NCBI GenBank assembly: GCA_029782025.1
Contig: JAKOVR010000013.1
Coordinates: 36,903-75,834, forward strand
DNA from: Actinomycetes bacterium
GTDB taxonomy: Bacteria; Actinomycetota; Acidimicrobiia; Acidimicrobiales; Acidimicrobilacustridaceae
Length of the DNA stretch: 38,932 bases
Reading direction: 5' to 3'
A model generated the notes under the pieces. It saw only the letters and a list, made by a program, of their open reading frames with translations, had not been told where the DNA came from and made no database searches. The first letter of the stretch is position 1. Each line of letters begins with the position of its first letter. A program made the translations under genes and the position numbers. Positions 18,546 through 25,865 of this stretch are shown here, in pieces.

Positions 18546-19472
18546 TCAGTCCCGCTGGTCGCGGAGGAACTGCTCGATCTCGCCCATCAGATCGTCGCCG
18601 TAGGCGAAGTCGAGCTCGTCGGTGTCGAACCGCTCCTCCAACCGAGCCACGAAGGCCGCGGTCTCCTCGTCGGCGTCGACCGCCTCGCGGACCTGGCGCT
18701 CCCACGACGCGGCGGCGATGTCGAGCTCGGTGGTGCTGATGGCGATGCCGAGCAGGTCGGCCGTCTTCTGCACCAGGGCCACGGCCGCCTTGGGCGACGG
18801 GTTCGACGACAGGTAGGCCGGGACGGCGGCCCACAGCGAGGCCGAGCGGATCCCGGCGTCCCGGCAGGCGGTATGGAGCACGCCCACGATCCCCGTGGGG
18901 CCCTGGTAGCGGGACGGGAGGAGGCCGAGGTCGGCCACCACCTCCGGGTCGTAGGCGGCGCCGAACACCTGCACCGGCCGGGTGTGGGGGGTCTCGGCCA
19001 ACAGCGCGCCGAGGGTGACGACGAGGCGGGCGCCGACGTGCTCGGCCACGCCGATGACGTGGTCGCAGAAGGTGCGCCACCGGAGCTGGGGCTCGGTCCC
19101 GAACAGGGTGACGACGTCGATGGGGGCGAGGCCGTCGGCGGCCCGGGCGAGGGAGAACTGGGTGCTGGGCCAGTGGATCTGACGGATCCCGTCCTCGTCG
19201 ATCTCCACGGTGGGCCGGGTGGAGGAGAAGTCGAAGAACTCCTCCGGGTCGATGTCGACGAACCCCTCGGCCTCCCACTCGTCCTCGAGGTGACGGAGGG
19301 CGATGGTGGCGGCGTCGCCGGCGTCGTTCCACCCTTCGAACGCGGCGATGACGACCGGGCCCCGGAGGGGGAGGTGCCCGGTGAGGGGGTGGGGCGAGAC
19401 GGGATCCTCGGTCCAGCGCAGGTGGGGGAGCCGGCGCAGGGGGTTCGGGAGCAGGGCGTCGTCGTCCGGCAT
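18546..19472 (-). CDS. PAC2 family protein (proteasome assembly chaperone-like)
   Basis: The 308-residue protein belongs to the PAC2 family, which in actinobacteria is distantly related to eukaryotic proteasome-assembly chaperones. The hallmark FEGWNDAGDAA lies at 45-55, with VVTLGALLAETPHTRP and GPTGIVGVLHTACRDAG later, and an acidic C-terminal helical tail (DADEETAAFVARLEERF). A role in proteasome assembly in bacteria is suggested by similarity only. The ATG is preceded at 7 bases by TAGCCT and it is divergent from the GNAT gene. Confidence 0.88.
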   Translation of the reverse strand: MPDDDALLPNPLRRLPHLRWTEDPVSPHPLTGHLPLRGPVVIAAFEGWNDAGDAATIALRHLEDEWEAEGFVDIDPEEFFDFSSTRPTVEIDEDGIRQIHWPSTQFSLARAADGLAPIDVVTLFGTEPQLRWRTFCDHVIGVAEHVGARLVVTLGALLAETPHTRPVQVFGAAYDPEVVADLGLLPSRYQGPTGIVGVLHTACRDAGIRSASLWAAVPAYLSSNPSPKAAVALVQKTADLLGIAISTTELDIAAASWERQVREAVDADEETAAFVARLEERFDTDELDFAYGDDLMGEIEQFLRDQRD

Positions 19473-19479
19473 CCCGACC

Positions 19480-19485
19480 AGGCTA
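19480..19485 (-). promoter_or_regulatory. -10 element TAGCCT, leaderless start of the PAC2-SDR operon
   Basis: On the minus strand TAGCCT is followed by 7 bases and the ATG at 19472; no Shine-Dalgarno sequence. Confidence 0.65.
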
Positions 19486-19525
19486 CCGGCCTGCCCTCTG
19501 GTCGCCCCAGGCGGGAACCGCCCGG

Positions 19526-19531
19526 TAGGGT
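19526..19531 (+). promoter_or_regulatory. -10 element TAGGGT, leaderless start at 19539
   Basis: TAGGGT is followed by 7 bases and the ATG at 19539. The identical hexamer and spacing occur before the gene at 2081. Confidence 0.65.
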
Positions 19532-19538
19532 CCGGCCC

Positions 19539-19988
19539 ATGACCGTCGACGTCACCGAAGCCACCGAGGTCACCCCCGAGCTGGTGGAGGCGTTCGTGCG
19601 CCTCACGCCCCAGCTCTCGTCGTCGAACCCGCCCCCGTCGGCCGGCGATCTGGCCGAGATCGTCGCCTCGCCGGCCACCGTGCTGTTCATCGCCCGCGAC
19701 CCCGACGCCGGCGGCACGATCGTCGGCTCGCTCACCTTGGCGCTGTTCCGCATCCCCACCGGCCTGCGGGCCTGGATCGAGGACGTCGTGGTCGACGGCG
19801 CGGCTCGCGGCAAGGGGGTGGGCGAGGCGTTGAACCGGGCTGCGATCGATCGGGCCGTCGCGGCCGGGGCCCGCACCGTCGACCTCACCAGCCGCCCGTC
19901 GCGGGAGGCCGCCAACCGCCTCTACCGACGCATCGGCTTCGAGGCCCGCGAGACCAACGTCCTGCGATGGGCCGGGTGGCCCGAGTAG
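19539..19988 (+). CDS. GNAT family N-acetyltransferase
   Basis: The 149-residue protein is a single GNAT domain that should transfer an acetyl group from acetyl-CoA to an amine. The acetyl-CoA pyrophosphate loop is RGKGVGEAL (about 88-96), preceded by the strand AWIEDVVVD, and the C-terminal NRLYRRIGFE motif is present. Acceptor unknown. The ATG at 19539 is fixed by the TAGGGT element. An upstream extension of the frame lies over the PAC2 gene and is rejected. Confidence 0.92.
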   Translation: MTVDVTEATEVTPELVEAFVRLTPQLSSSNPPPSAGDLAEIVASPATVLFIARDPDAGGTIVGSLTLALFRIPTGLRAWIEDVVVDGAARGKGVGEALNRAAIDRAVAAGARTVDLTSRPSREAANRLYRRIGFEARETNVLRWAGWPE

Positions 19989-20039
19989 CGCCGCTCGTGA
20001 TCGATCGACCCGCCGCTCTGCACGTGGTCGTCTCGCGGA

Positions 20040-20432
20040 TCAGCGCCGGGGGCGGGGCAGGGCTTCGAGCGGCGTCGCGATGTCCTCGATCGTGACCTTG
20101 CCGGATGCGACGGTGATCACGAGGTCGTACACGTCGTGGTTGGTGGCGGAGGTGACGCTGGCGTCGTTGAGCTCGAGGAAGACGGCGGTGGCGAGCCAGC
20201 CGAGGCGCTTGTTGCCGTCGACGAGCGCGTCGTTGTTGACGATGGGCTGCAGGAGCGCGGCGGCCTTGAGCCAGACCGTGGGGTAGGCGCGCTGGCCGCC
20301 GACGGTGGTCTGGGGGCGGGCGACGGCGGAGCCGAGGAGGCCGACGTCCCGCAGTGGAGGTGGGTCGCCGAGGAGGCGGGTGGCGAGAGCGAGGACGTCG
20401 TCGAGGTCGAGGTACTCGATGGGTCGGGTCAA
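20040..20432 (-). CDS. Doc-family toxin (Fic fold) with altered catalytic histidine
   Basis: The 130-residue product is of the Doc (death on curing) type, Fic-fold kinases that phosphorylate EF-Tu. The family motif HxFx(D/E)GN(K/R)R reads DALVDGNKR (68-76): D72, G73, N74, K75 and R76 are kept, but the catalytic His is Asp68 (codon GAC at 20229-20231 on the minus strand), where His would need one base change. Catalysis should be lost. The only available start is a TTG at 20432 that overlaps the TGA closing the antitoxin reading frame (TTGA), so it was translationally coupled. It looks like an inactivated toxin. Confidence 0.82.
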   Translation of the reverse strand: MTRPIEYLDLDDVLALATRLLGDPPPLRDVGLLGSAVARPQTTVGGQRAYPTVWLKAAALLQPIVNNDALVDGNKRLGWLATAVFLELNDASVTSATNHDVYDLVITVASGKVTIEDIATPLEALPRPRR

Positions 20433-20626
20433 CGGCCGAGTCGCTCGATGGCGTCGGCGTGCACGTCGAGGATCCAGTCGGCGGCGGCCGTCACCCGCTA
20501 CTCGTGGCCGCGGCGGGCCACGTACTCGCGGATGGCCCGGCGGGCGACGTCCTGCATCGACGCGCCCTCTGCGGCGGGCTGGTCCCGCAGCGCCTGGTGC
20601 TCGTCCGCATCGAGTCGGAGTGTCAT
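20429..20626 (-). pseudogene. Antitoxin of the Doc module, broken by an in-frame TAG
   Basis: From an ATG at 20626 with a GGAGG at 20633-20637, the frame encodes 42 residues (MTLRLDADEHQALRDQ..., with SMQDVARRAIREYVARR like ribbon-helix-helix antitoxins) and then meets TAG at 20498-20500. The same frame continues 22 codons (RVTAAADWILDVHADAIERLGR) to a TGA at 20429-20431 that overlaps the doc start by the usual coupling. This is what an intact 65-residue antitoxin with a single nonsense mutation would look like: DNA-binding part kept, toxin-neutralising C terminus lost. A 42-residue product may still be made. Confidence 0.72.
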
Positions 20627-20700
20627 CGGCATGCCTCCATGGTGCCAGCGTGATACCGGATCGGGAGCCAGGGCTTGCCTTCGCCTTCCCGGCCCGATCG

Positions 20701-20766
20701 TCGGTGCGTCTCACCGATCCCGACGGCAACCGGTTGCGCGTCGGGCCGACCGGCCGCGACTCGTGA
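20701..20766 (+). pseudogene. Relic of a VOC (glyoxalase-like) gene, C-terminal end
   Basis: The forward frame from 20701 to the TGA at 20764-20766 reads SVRLTDPDGNRLRVGPTGRDS, the characteristic last strand of vicinal-oxygen-chelate proteins (F/L-x-DPDGN-R-x-x). The 5' part of such a gene is not present; upstream on this strand lies the toxin-antitoxin module. Short length makes this tentative. Confidence 0.4.
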
Positions 20767-20825
20767 ACGCTCGACCGCGGAGCTCGACGCCCGGGCCGGC
20801 AGTGTCCCACCGAGGCGCCGCCCGG

Positions 20826-20831
20826 TAGCCT
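20826..20831 (+). promoter_or_regulatory. -10 element TAGCCT of the response regulator gene
   Basis: TAGCCT is 31 bases before the ATG at 20863; a GGAGGAG site at 20852-20858 lies between. This gene therefore seems to have a short leader of about 25 bases with a Shine-Dalgarno sequence, unlike its leaderless neighbours. Confidence 0.45.
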
Positions 20832-20862
20832 GGCCCCGTCCGGTTGCACCTCGGAGGAGCCG

Positions 20863-21615
20863 ATGTTCGGCGTGGAAGACGAGTCGACGATCCGACTGCT
20901 CGCGGTCGAGGACGACCCCAACGACCAGACCTGGCTGCTGGCCCTCCTCGAGGAGAGCACGGTCGGGACGTACCACATCAGCTTCGCGCCCACGATGGCC
21001 GACGCCGAGGTGTCGCTCACCGTGGGCGAGGTCGACTGCGTGCTGCTCGACCTGAGCCTTCCCGACAGCCACGGCTTCGAGTCGGTGGAGCGGGTGGCCA
21101 AGGTGGCGCCCCACGTGCCCATCGTGGTCGTCACCGGTCAGGACGACAAGGACATGGGCATCCGGGCCATCGAGTTCGGTGCCCACGACTACCTCAGCAA
21201 GCACGATCTCACCGGTGACGCCGTCCTCCAGGCGGCCCGCTGGGCCAAGGCCCGCGCCGCCAGCCGTGGCCAGGGGCACGGCGCGCTGAGCCGGCTGTCG
21301 GCCCCCCAGCTCCGGGTGGCCCGCGATGCGCGGATGCTCGGCGCCAACGACGCCATGGTCCAGCTGCTGCGCCTCGAGGACGAGTCCGCGCTCGTGGGGC
21401 AGCCCGTGGCCGGTCTGATCGATGAGGCGTTCCGTCCCGACTTCATGCGCGTGTGCGGCACCGTGCTCCAAGGGGCGTCCGGCGCGATGGCCCTCCCGGC
21501 CAAGGTGCGCGCCGCGGATGGGCACCTCCTGGCCCGGATCGCCCTCGTGTCGCTGCTGGGCGAGGACGACCTGGCCGAGCTCGTCGTGTTCTTCGCCGAC
21601 CCGAAGCCGGCCTGA
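20863..21615 (+). CDS. Response regulator with receiver and PAS-like domain, no DNA-binding output
   Basis: The 250-residue protein starts with a receiver domain (about 9-128): acidic pair D17/D18, phospho-acceptor D63 in LLDLSLPD, T91 and K113 in YLSKHD. A short basic linker (AKARAASRGQG) leads to a second domain (about 150-247) with PAS-like features (LGANDAMVQLLRLEDESALVGQ, LIDEAF, VRAADGHLL, FFAD). There is no helix-turn-helix or enzymatic output, so it likely signals by protein contact. No histidine kinase is adjacent. It starts with a strong Shine-Dalgarno sequence and ends 13 bases before the convergent PIG-L gene. Confidence 0.85.
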   Translation: MFGVEDESTIRLLAVEDDPNDQTWLLALLEESTVGTYHISFAPTMADAEVSLTVGEVDCVLLDLSLPDSHGFESVERVAKVAPHVPIVVVTGQDDKDMGIRAIEFGAHDYLSKHDLTGDAVLQAARWAKARAASRGQGHGALSRLSAPQLRVARDARMLGANDAMVQLLRLEDESALVGQPVAGLIDEAFRPDFMRVCGTVLQGASGAMALPAKVRAADGHLLARIALVSLLGEDDLAELVVFFADPKPA

Positions 21616-21628
21616 GCCCCGGCCGCCC

Positions 21629-22465
21629 TCAGCCGGTGGCGACCGACGCGAACACGTCGTGCTCGGCGATCCCGGGTGCGCGGCCGAGCTCGACGTACCA
21701 CTCGGTGCCGAAGGCCATGGCGAAGTACTCCTCGGGGATGGCGAGGAAGGCGGCGATGCTCCGGGTGCCGGTGTCGCCCGTGGCCTGGCTGGCGTGGGCC
21801 GCCATCGAGGCCCGCTTGGCCGCGAGGTGGGCCGACACGTCGACGGCGTGGGTGAGCTCCTCCTGGGCCGTGAACCAGTGCTCGAAGGTGTCGGGCGAGA
21901 ACTCGGGCGGCAGCTCGTAGCCCAGCGACCCGGCCAGCTCCACCCCCATCTTCATCAGCTCCCGGTTGATGGTGGCCTCGAGCACCACCGGCGTGCCGGC
22001 GAGCTCGGCGGCACGGATGCCGACGGCCCGGACCTGCTTGTGGTCGGGGTGGCCGTACCCCCCGTTGGGGTCGTAGACGGTGAGCACGTCGGCCTGCTCC
22101 TCGACGAGGATGGCGGCGAGCCGGGCCGCCGCCTCCTCCACCGGGACCCCGGCGAAGGGCGGGGCCTCCCCGGTCGGGACCGGCTGGTCGAGCCGCTGGC
22201 CCTGGTCGCCGGAGTCGCCGTAGTCGAGGAACTCGGTGCGGGCCACGCCGAGCGCCTCGGCGGAGGCCAGCGCCTCGGCGGTGCGACGGTGGGCCAGCGA
22301 CTCGCCGGTGGCGAGGAAGTCGGAGGCCACCGCCCCCACGTCACCCCGGGTGGCGAACACCAGCACGACCCGGTGGCCCTCGGCCGCGGCCTTGGCCATC
22401 GTGCCGGCGGTGAGCAGCGCCTCGTCGTCGGGATGGGCGTGGAAGGTGACCAGGGTGTGCGCCAT
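21629..22465 (-). CDS. PIG-L family deacetylase (LmbE/MshB-like)
   Basis: The 278-residue zinc enzyme should remove an acetyl or acyl group from an N-acylated amino sugar or conjugate. It has HAHPDDE (9-15) with zinc ligands H11 and D14, base D13, and GYGHPDH with H139 and H142, the same spacing as in MshB. Mycothiol-pathway deacetylases (MshB, Mca) share this fold, but I cannot distinguish them from other LmbE members. It is divergent from the glycosyltransferase at 22555, with 89 bases between, a context that suits a sugar-deacetylating partner. A CAGAAT element lies 6 bases before the ATG. Confidence 0.9.
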   Translation of the reverse strand: MAHTLVTFHAHPDDEALLTAGTMAKAAAEGHRVVLVFATRGDVGAVASDFLATGESLAHRRTAEALASAEALGVARTEFLDYGDSGDQGQRLDQPVPTGEAPPFAGVPVEEAAARLAAILVEEQADVLTVYDPNGGYGHPDHKQVRAVGIRAAELAGTPVVLEATINRELMKMGVELAGSLGYELPPEFSPDTFEHWFTAQEELTHAVDVSAHLAAKRASMAAHASQATGDTGTRSIAAFLAIPEEYFAMAFGTEWYVELGRAPGIAEHDVFASVATG

Positions 22466-22471
22466 GGGCCC

Positions 22472-22477
22472 ATTCTG
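22472..22477 (-). promoter_or_regulatory. -10-like element CAGAAT, leaderless start of PIG-L gene
   Basis: On the minus strand CAGAAT is followed by GGGCCC and the ATG at 22465. It is a weaker form of the TANNNT element. Confidence 0.45.
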
Positions 22478-22541
22478 CCCGCCGGCCCGCGCCGGCCCGG
22501 AGCGGCGCCGGGCCGTTCGCGCCGGTCGGGGGGTCGGCGGG

Positions 22542-22547
22542 TAGCGT
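22542..22547 (+). promoter_or_regulatory. -10 element TAGCGT, leaderless start at 22555
   Basis: TAGCGT is followed by 7 bases and GTG at 22555. This favours 22555 over the in-frame GTG at 22546, which lies inside the hexamer. Confidence 0.65.
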
Positions 22548-22554
22548 GGGGGCC

Positions 22555-23760
22555 GTGGCTGTGAGCAGTACGCCGGGAGGTGAGCAGGCGGGCGGGGAAC
22601 GACCGCTCCGGATCGGGCTCGTCACCGACTGCTACGTGCCCCGCCTCGGCGGCATCGAGATGCAGGTCCACGACCTCGCCGTCCAGCTGCAGGCGGCCGG
22701 GCACCAGGTGGTGGTGATCACCCCGACGCCCGGCCCGGACGTGGTCGACGGGGTGCGGGTCCACCGCATGGACGTCCCCCTCCTCCCGTTCGACATCCCC
22801 TACAAACCGTCGACCTTCGACGAGGTGATGCGCCTCCTCGAGACCGAGCGGGTCGACGTGGCCCACTTCCACGGCGGGATCGTGTCGCCGCTCGCCTTCG
22901 TCAGCGCCGCCCACGCCGTGCGCCACCACATCCCCTCGGTGATCACGATCCACTGCCTGTGGAGCTACGCCCTGCCGGGCTTCCGCCTGCTGAACCGCCG
23001 CTACCACTGGGCCGACTGGCCGGTGGTCCTGTCGGCCGTGAGCGACGTGGCGGCCAAGCCCATCCGCGCCGTGGCCCGCGGCCGGGAGGTCGTGATCCTG
23101 CCCAACGGGATCGACAACGACGCGTGGGCGATCGAGCACCTCCCCCACGACCCGGCCACCGTCACGGTGGTGGCGGTGATGCGGCTGGCGCCCCGGAAGC
23201 GGCCGCTGCACCTGCTCCGCATGGTCAAGCGGGTCCACGACGACCTCCCCCCCGGTCTGCGGGTGAAGCTCAAGGTGATCGGCGAAGGCCCCGAACGGGG
23301 ATCGATGGAGAAGTACATCGCCACCCACCACCTCGACGACGTCGTGGAGCTCGCCGGTCGCCTCGATCGCGATCAGATCAAGGCCGTGTTCGCCACCGCC
23401 GACGTGTTCGTGGCCCCGGCCAACCTCGAGTCCTTCGGGATCGCCGCCCTCGAGGCCCGGTGCGCCGGGCTGCCGGTGGTGGCCAAGAGTCGCACCGGCA
23501 TCCGCGAGTTCGTCGAGCACGGGCAGGAGGGCCTGCTGGCCGACACCGACCGCGACATGGCCGACCAGATCCTCCGCCTGGTGGTCGACGCCGACTTCCG
23601 CGAGAAGATCACCACCTACAACTGCGAGGTGCCCTCACCGGTCGACTGGTCGGAGGTGGTGCACGCCAACGTGGCCACCTACCACCAGGCGATGGCGCTC
23701 ATGGCCGGGCCGTCGCCCCGACCGGCGTCGGCGCCGGCGACGGCACCGACACGGGCCTGA
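22555..23760 (+). CDS. Glycosyltransferase family 4 (GT-B)
   Basis: The 401-residue GT-B enzyme transfers a sugar from a nucleotide sugar with retention. Motifs: N-terminal LRIGLVTDCYVPRLGGIEMQVHDLA with the glycine loop, VAHFHGG, ILPNGIDNDAW, VIGEGPERGSMEKYI, and the donor-binding E-x7-E motif in ESFGIAALEARCAGLPVVA. The N-terminal pattern is that of the PimB/MshA type, but substrate and donor cannot be fixed. It is divergent from a PIG-L deacetylase and its last 62 bases overlap the PAP2_3 gene on the other strand; all three may act in inositol- or mannose-lipid or thiol metabolism, which is inference. Confidence 0.92.
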   Translation: MAVSSTPGGEQAGGERPLRIGLVTDCYVPRLGGIEMQVHDLAVQLQAAGHQVVVITPTPGPDVVDGVRVHRMDVPLLPFDIPYKPSTFDEVMRLLETERVDVAHFHGGIVSPLAFVSAAHAVRHHIPSVITIHCLWSYALPGFRLLNRRYHWADWPVVLSAVSDVAAKPIRAVARGREVVILPNGIDNDAWAIEHLPHDPATVTVVAVMRLAPRKRPLHLLRMVKRVHDDLPPGLRVKLKVIGEGPERGSMEKYIATHHLDDVVELAGRLDRDQIKAVFATADVFVAPANLESFGIAALEARCAGLPVVAKSRTGIREFVEHGQEGLLADTDRDMADQILRLVVDADFREKITTYNCEVPSPVDWSEVVHANVATYHQAMALMAGPSPRPASAPATAPTRA

Positions 23761-24514
23761 GCGAGCTGGCGGAGCGCGCCGGCCGGGGGGCGGTGCTCCA
23801 CCGGGCCACGGCGGCGCCGGCCGCCACCACCGCCGCGGCCCCGACGGCGTCGAGCACGAAGTGGTTCCCGGTGACGATCACCACGCCGAGCGTGACCGCG
23901 GGATAGGCCAGGGCCAGCCAGCGGGTGGCCCGCGCCCGGCAGCGCGGGGCGAGGGCCCACGCCGTCCACAGGGCGAAGCCGCAGTGGAGGCTGGGCATGG
24001 CTGCGAACTGGTTCGACACGTTGGCCACGGTGGCGCTGGCGAAGGACCAGAAGGTCGGGTACGTGGCCAGCGTGTCGGTGAAGCCGTAGACGGTGCCGTC
24101 GCCCATGCGGTCGAGCAGCCGCGGCGGCATCACCGGGAAGGCGATGTAGCCGGCGAGGGCGAGACCGATGGTGGCGGCGAGGGCCCGGCGCAGCCGCAGG
24201 TAGTGGTCGGGGAAGCGGCGGTACAGGAAGACGAGCGTGAGCGGGGTGATGATGAACGTGGCGCTGCTGTAGAAGTAGTTGGCGGCCACGATGAGGGCCG
24301 GGTGACCGAGCGCCCAGGACTGGACGCCCTGTTCGACGGCCAGCCCGAGGTGGCGCTGGACGGCCATCACCTGCTGCGCGTTGACGAAGGCCCGGTCGGG
24401 CTCGCTCCTCGTGACGTTCCGCACCACCGAGTAGGCGAGGTACGTCCCGGCCACCAGCGCCACCTCGCGCCACGGTGCCGCGGCCGTGCGTCGGCGTGCC
24501 CTCCCGAGCTCCAT
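23699..24514 (-). CDS. PAP2-superfamily membrane phosphatase/phosphotransferase (inositol phosphorylceramide synthase-like)
   Basis: The 271-residue integral membrane protein has the PAP2_3 motif set: VMPPRLL (128-134), MPSLHCGFALW with H177, and GNHFVLD with H218 and D222, the Aur1-type catalytic residues, amid about six membrane segments. Family members transfer phosphoinositol or remove phosphate from lipids. The start is 2 bases from the stop of the preceding PQQ-type gene, so it is the third gene of a TesB/lipoprotein/PAP2 operon. Its 3' end overlaps the convergent glycosyltransferase gene by 62 bases. The C-terminal tail is Pro/Ala/Ser-rich and lies in that overlap. Confidence 0.87.
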   Translation of the reverse strand: MELGRARRRTAAAPWREVALVAGTYLAYSVVRNVTRSEPDRAFVNAQQVMAVQRHLGLAVEQGVQSWALGHPALIVAANYFYSSATFIITPLTLVFLYRRFPDHYLRLRRALAATIGLALAGYIAFPVMPPRLLDRMGDGTVYGFTDTLATYPTFWSFASATVANVSNQFAAMPSLHCGFALWTAWALAPRCRARATRWLALAYPAVTLGVVIVTGNHFVLDAVGAAAVVAAGAAVARWSTAPRPARSASSLRPVSVPSPAPTPVGATARP

Positions 24515-24515
24515 C

Positions 24516-25865
24516 TCAGGCCGCTTCCAGCTTCATGATGCGCCCGTCGTAGAGCAGCACCCACAGCTCGCCCGCTTCGTCCTCCCCGAACCCGGCCAGG
24601 TTCTGCCCCGGCACGCTGACACCGAGGCCGCGGTCGTCGAGCACGGTGGGGCCATCGGTGATCAGGCCCCGGATCTCGCCGGTGCAGTAGTCGCCGTAGA
24701 TGTAGGCGCCGGCCATGGGGAGCACGTTGAGGCCTCGGTAGAGGTGGCCGCCGACGATGCCGCAGGTGCCGTCGGTGTGGGCCCGCTCCAGCACGGGGGC
24801 CACGGCGCCGGCGGGGGCGGAGGCACCGTTGACGGGCTTGGTGCCGTCGACGCGGTTCCAGCCGAAGTTGGCCCCCTTGGCCGTGAACCCGTAGCCGTCG
24901 ACGGGGACCCACGACACCTCCTCGTTGGTCCCGGAGGAGTCGGGCACCCAGAGGTCGTGGGTGATGCGGTCGAAGCTGAACGTGCGGGGCTTGGCCAGGC
25001 CGAGCGACCACACCTCGGGCGCGCCGGCCGATCCGTCCTTGAACGGGTTGTTGTCGGGGATCCCGTAGGGGAAGTCGCCGATCCCGCCGCCCGGGTCGAT
25101 GCGCAGGATCTTGCCGAGCAGGCTCTTCGGGTCCTGGGCGTGCCCCTGCGGGTCGCCGCCACCGCCGTCGCCCACGCCCACGTAGAGGAAGCCGTCGGGC
25201 CCCATGGCCAGCGTGCCGCCCACGTTGACGTTGCTCGGGTGGTCGATGGTGAGGATGTCCTTCCGGGTCGATCCGTCGACGGAGTAGTCGTAGACCTGCC
25301 ACGAGGACACGCGGAACTTGCCGTCCTTGGCCGTCCAGCTCACGAACATGGTGCGGCCGTCGGACGAGAAGGCGATGCCGTACATGCCCCGCTCGCCGTC
25401 GTGGCTGATCTCCCGCGACAGGTCGAGCACGTAGCCCCGCTCGAACCAGATGCCCTTGCGGAGGAGCTTGCCGTCCTTGTCGTACTGGAGGTCGACCGTG
25501 ATCTGGCGCACCCGGCCCTTGCGCTCGGCCACGTAGTAGTTGGGGTAGCCGGGCCGGGTGGTGAAGGCGGTGGGCTCGTCGAACTTGCCCATCTCGGTGA
25601 GCTTCACCTTGACGCCCTCGAGGGTCAGCGGCGCCGGGAACCCGCCGGGGAGGGTCTTCGGGGGACGAGGCCCGCCCGTCACTGTGGTGGGGGCGGCGGC
25701 CACGGTGGTGGTGGAGGCCTTCGGCTTGCCGGTCGTGCCTGTGGTCGTCTCGTTGAGGGTCGAGAAGAAGCTGCACGACGCCAGCAGCGCCACGGCCCCG
25801 GCCGTCGCCGTGACGGCGGCCGCACGTCGGCGGGCGGCCGACCGGGAGGCAACGCGGGTGGTCAT
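24516..25865 (-). CDS. PQQ-dependent sugar dehydrogenase-like lipoprotein
   Basis: The 449-residue protein has an N-terminal signal with lipobox LLASC (cleavage before C31), a Thr-rich linker (about 39-66), and a six-bladed propeller of the soluble glucose/aldose-sugar dehydrogenase family: GERGMYGIAF (157-165), TLAMGPDGFLYVGVGDGGGGDP, SLLGKILRIDPGGG, NPFKDG, EVWSLGLAKPRTFSFD, and GDYCTGEIRGL. Anchored outside the membrane, it could oxidise sugars. However, where soluble glucose dehydrogenase has the catalytic base in AFHPDF, this protein has AFSSDG (S167), so oxidoreductase activity is doubtful. It overlaps the thioesterase stop by 4 bases (ATGA). Confidence 0.85.
   Translation of the reverse strand: MTTRVASRSAARRRAAAVTATAGAVALLASCSFFSTLNETTTGTTGKPKASTTTVAAAPTTVTGGPRPPKTLPGGFPAPLTLEGVKVKLTEMGKFDEPTAFTTRPGYPNYYVAERKGRVRQITVDLQYDKDGKLLRKGIWFERGYVLDLSREISHDGERGMYGIAFSSDGRTMFVSWTAKDGKFRVSSWQVYDYSVDGSTRKDILTIDHPSNVNVGGTLAMGPDGFLYVGVGDGGGGDPQGHAQDPKSLLGKILRIDPGGGIGDFPYGIPDNNPFKDGSAGAPEVWSLGLAKPRTFSFDRITHDLWVPDSSGTNEEVSWVPVDGYGFTAKGANFGWNRVDGTKPVNGASAPAGAVAPVLERAHTDGTCGIVGGHLYRGLNVLPMAGAYIYGDYCTGEIRGLITDGPTVLDDRGLGVSVPGQNLAGFGEDEAGELWVLLYDGRIMKLEAA

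Noticed and set aside
20040..21134. A longer Doc-containing frame up to 21134 as one protein
   Set aside because: The part beyond 20432 crosses the antitoxin and the response regulator gene, and has no similarity to the Doc family.
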